A stretch of DNA of 23,296 bases from Muribaculaceae bacterium (GTDB taxonomy: Bacteria > Bacteroidota > Bacteroidia > Bacteroidales > Muribaculaceae), in contig JAFYYI010000037.1 in assembly GCA_017557665.1 (NCBI GenBank), positions 1 to 23,296 of the forward strand. Reading direction: 5' to 3'. Below the pieces are notes generated by a model. It saw only the letters and a program-made list of their open reading frames with translations. It was not told the origin of the DNA and searched no databases. Below are positions 23,237-23,296 of this stretch, one piece after another (the stretch's first letter is position 1; each line of letters starts with the position of its first letter). Made by a program: the position numbers and the translations under genes.

Positions 23237-23296
23237 ATGGCAAACCCTACGAAGAAACAAGAATTATTGGTATCAATGGCTGATGGATACGCCAAA
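23237..23296 (+). CDS. Start of a possible gene running off the window
   Basis: An ATG at 23237 opens a frame of 20 codons to the window edge (MANPTKKQELLVSMADGYAK) without a stop. Its GC content is higher than that of the acyltransferase gene before it, and the codon pattern looks coding. I do not recognise the protein from this stretch. The 57-nt gap before it has no clear promoter. A reading frame on the opposite strand here runs antisense into the acyltransferase gene and is less likely. Confidence 0.4.
   Translation, partial: MANPTKKQELLVSMADGYAK

Noticed and set aside
23041..23295. Minus-strand open frame at the window end
   Set aside because: Most of it is antisense to the acyltransferase gene's 3' end, its protein sequence has no recognisable features, and the plus-strand frame at 23237 looks more coding-like.
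1..23296. CRISPR arrays, tRNA or rRNA genes, insertion sequences
   Set aside because: I saw no regularly spaced repeats, cloverleaf-like segments with a CCA end, rRNA motifs or transposase genes in the window.

Overview
The window is a chromosomal segment of a Bacteroidota bacterium, most likely of the order Bacteroidales (Muribaculaceae- or Prevotellaceae-like; I cannot resolve the family). The evidence is the gene order at the end of the ribosomal superoperon (no adk between secY and map), a zinc-free 38-residue L36, promoters of the Bacteroidota TTTG / TAnnTTTG type, a TonB-dependent receptor with an N-terminal carboxypeptidase-regulatory-like domain, a GH92 mannosidase, and a lipoprotein/TPR pair typical of this phylum. 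Most of the window is moderately GC-rich; the last 1.2 kb is clearly AT-rich.

Layout. Positions 1-6931 (+) hold the end of the spc and alpha ribosomal operons: the last codons of rplR, then rpsE, rpmD, rplO, secY, map, infA, rpmJ, rpsM, rpsK, a 176-nt structured gap, rpsD, rpoA and rplQ, closed by a strong intrinsic terminator. Positions 7061-14320 are all on the minus strand: a small lipoprotein, a ROK-family sugar kinase, an orphan TonB-dependent outer-membrane receptor, then a separate operon dut - TPR protein - DUF4292-like lipoprotein ending in its own terminator. Positions 14519-18274 (+) hold an S41 peptidase with a near-ideal promoter and an AAA-type ATPase followed 12 nt later by a dGTP triphosphohydrolase; a 47-nt palindrome overlaps the ATPase promoter. 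A 155-bp nested palindrome separates these from a convergent GH92 alpha-mannosidase (18458-20686, -). GH92 and hflX (20835-22076, +) diverge from a strikingly symmetric promoter region. An AT-rich acyltransferase-3 membrane protein (22139-23179, +) follows, and the first 20 codons of another possible gene run off the end.

How it fits together. The first third makes ribosomal proteins, the alpha subunit of RNA polymerase, the Sec translocon, methionine aminopeptidase and IF-1, with a likely S4-responsive leader. The middle is envelope and nucleotide-pool housekeeping (dut and dgt lie about 2.6 kb apart in separate transcripts). The right part is accessory: glycan hydrolysis, surface acylation and a possibly acquired ATPase now in line with dgt. 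I see no rRNA, tRNA, CRISPR array, insertion sequence or prophage. No stretch longer than 300 bases lacks a gene. The most unusual signals are regulatory: the rpsK-rpsD leader, the ATPase palindrome and the GH92/hflX symmetric region.
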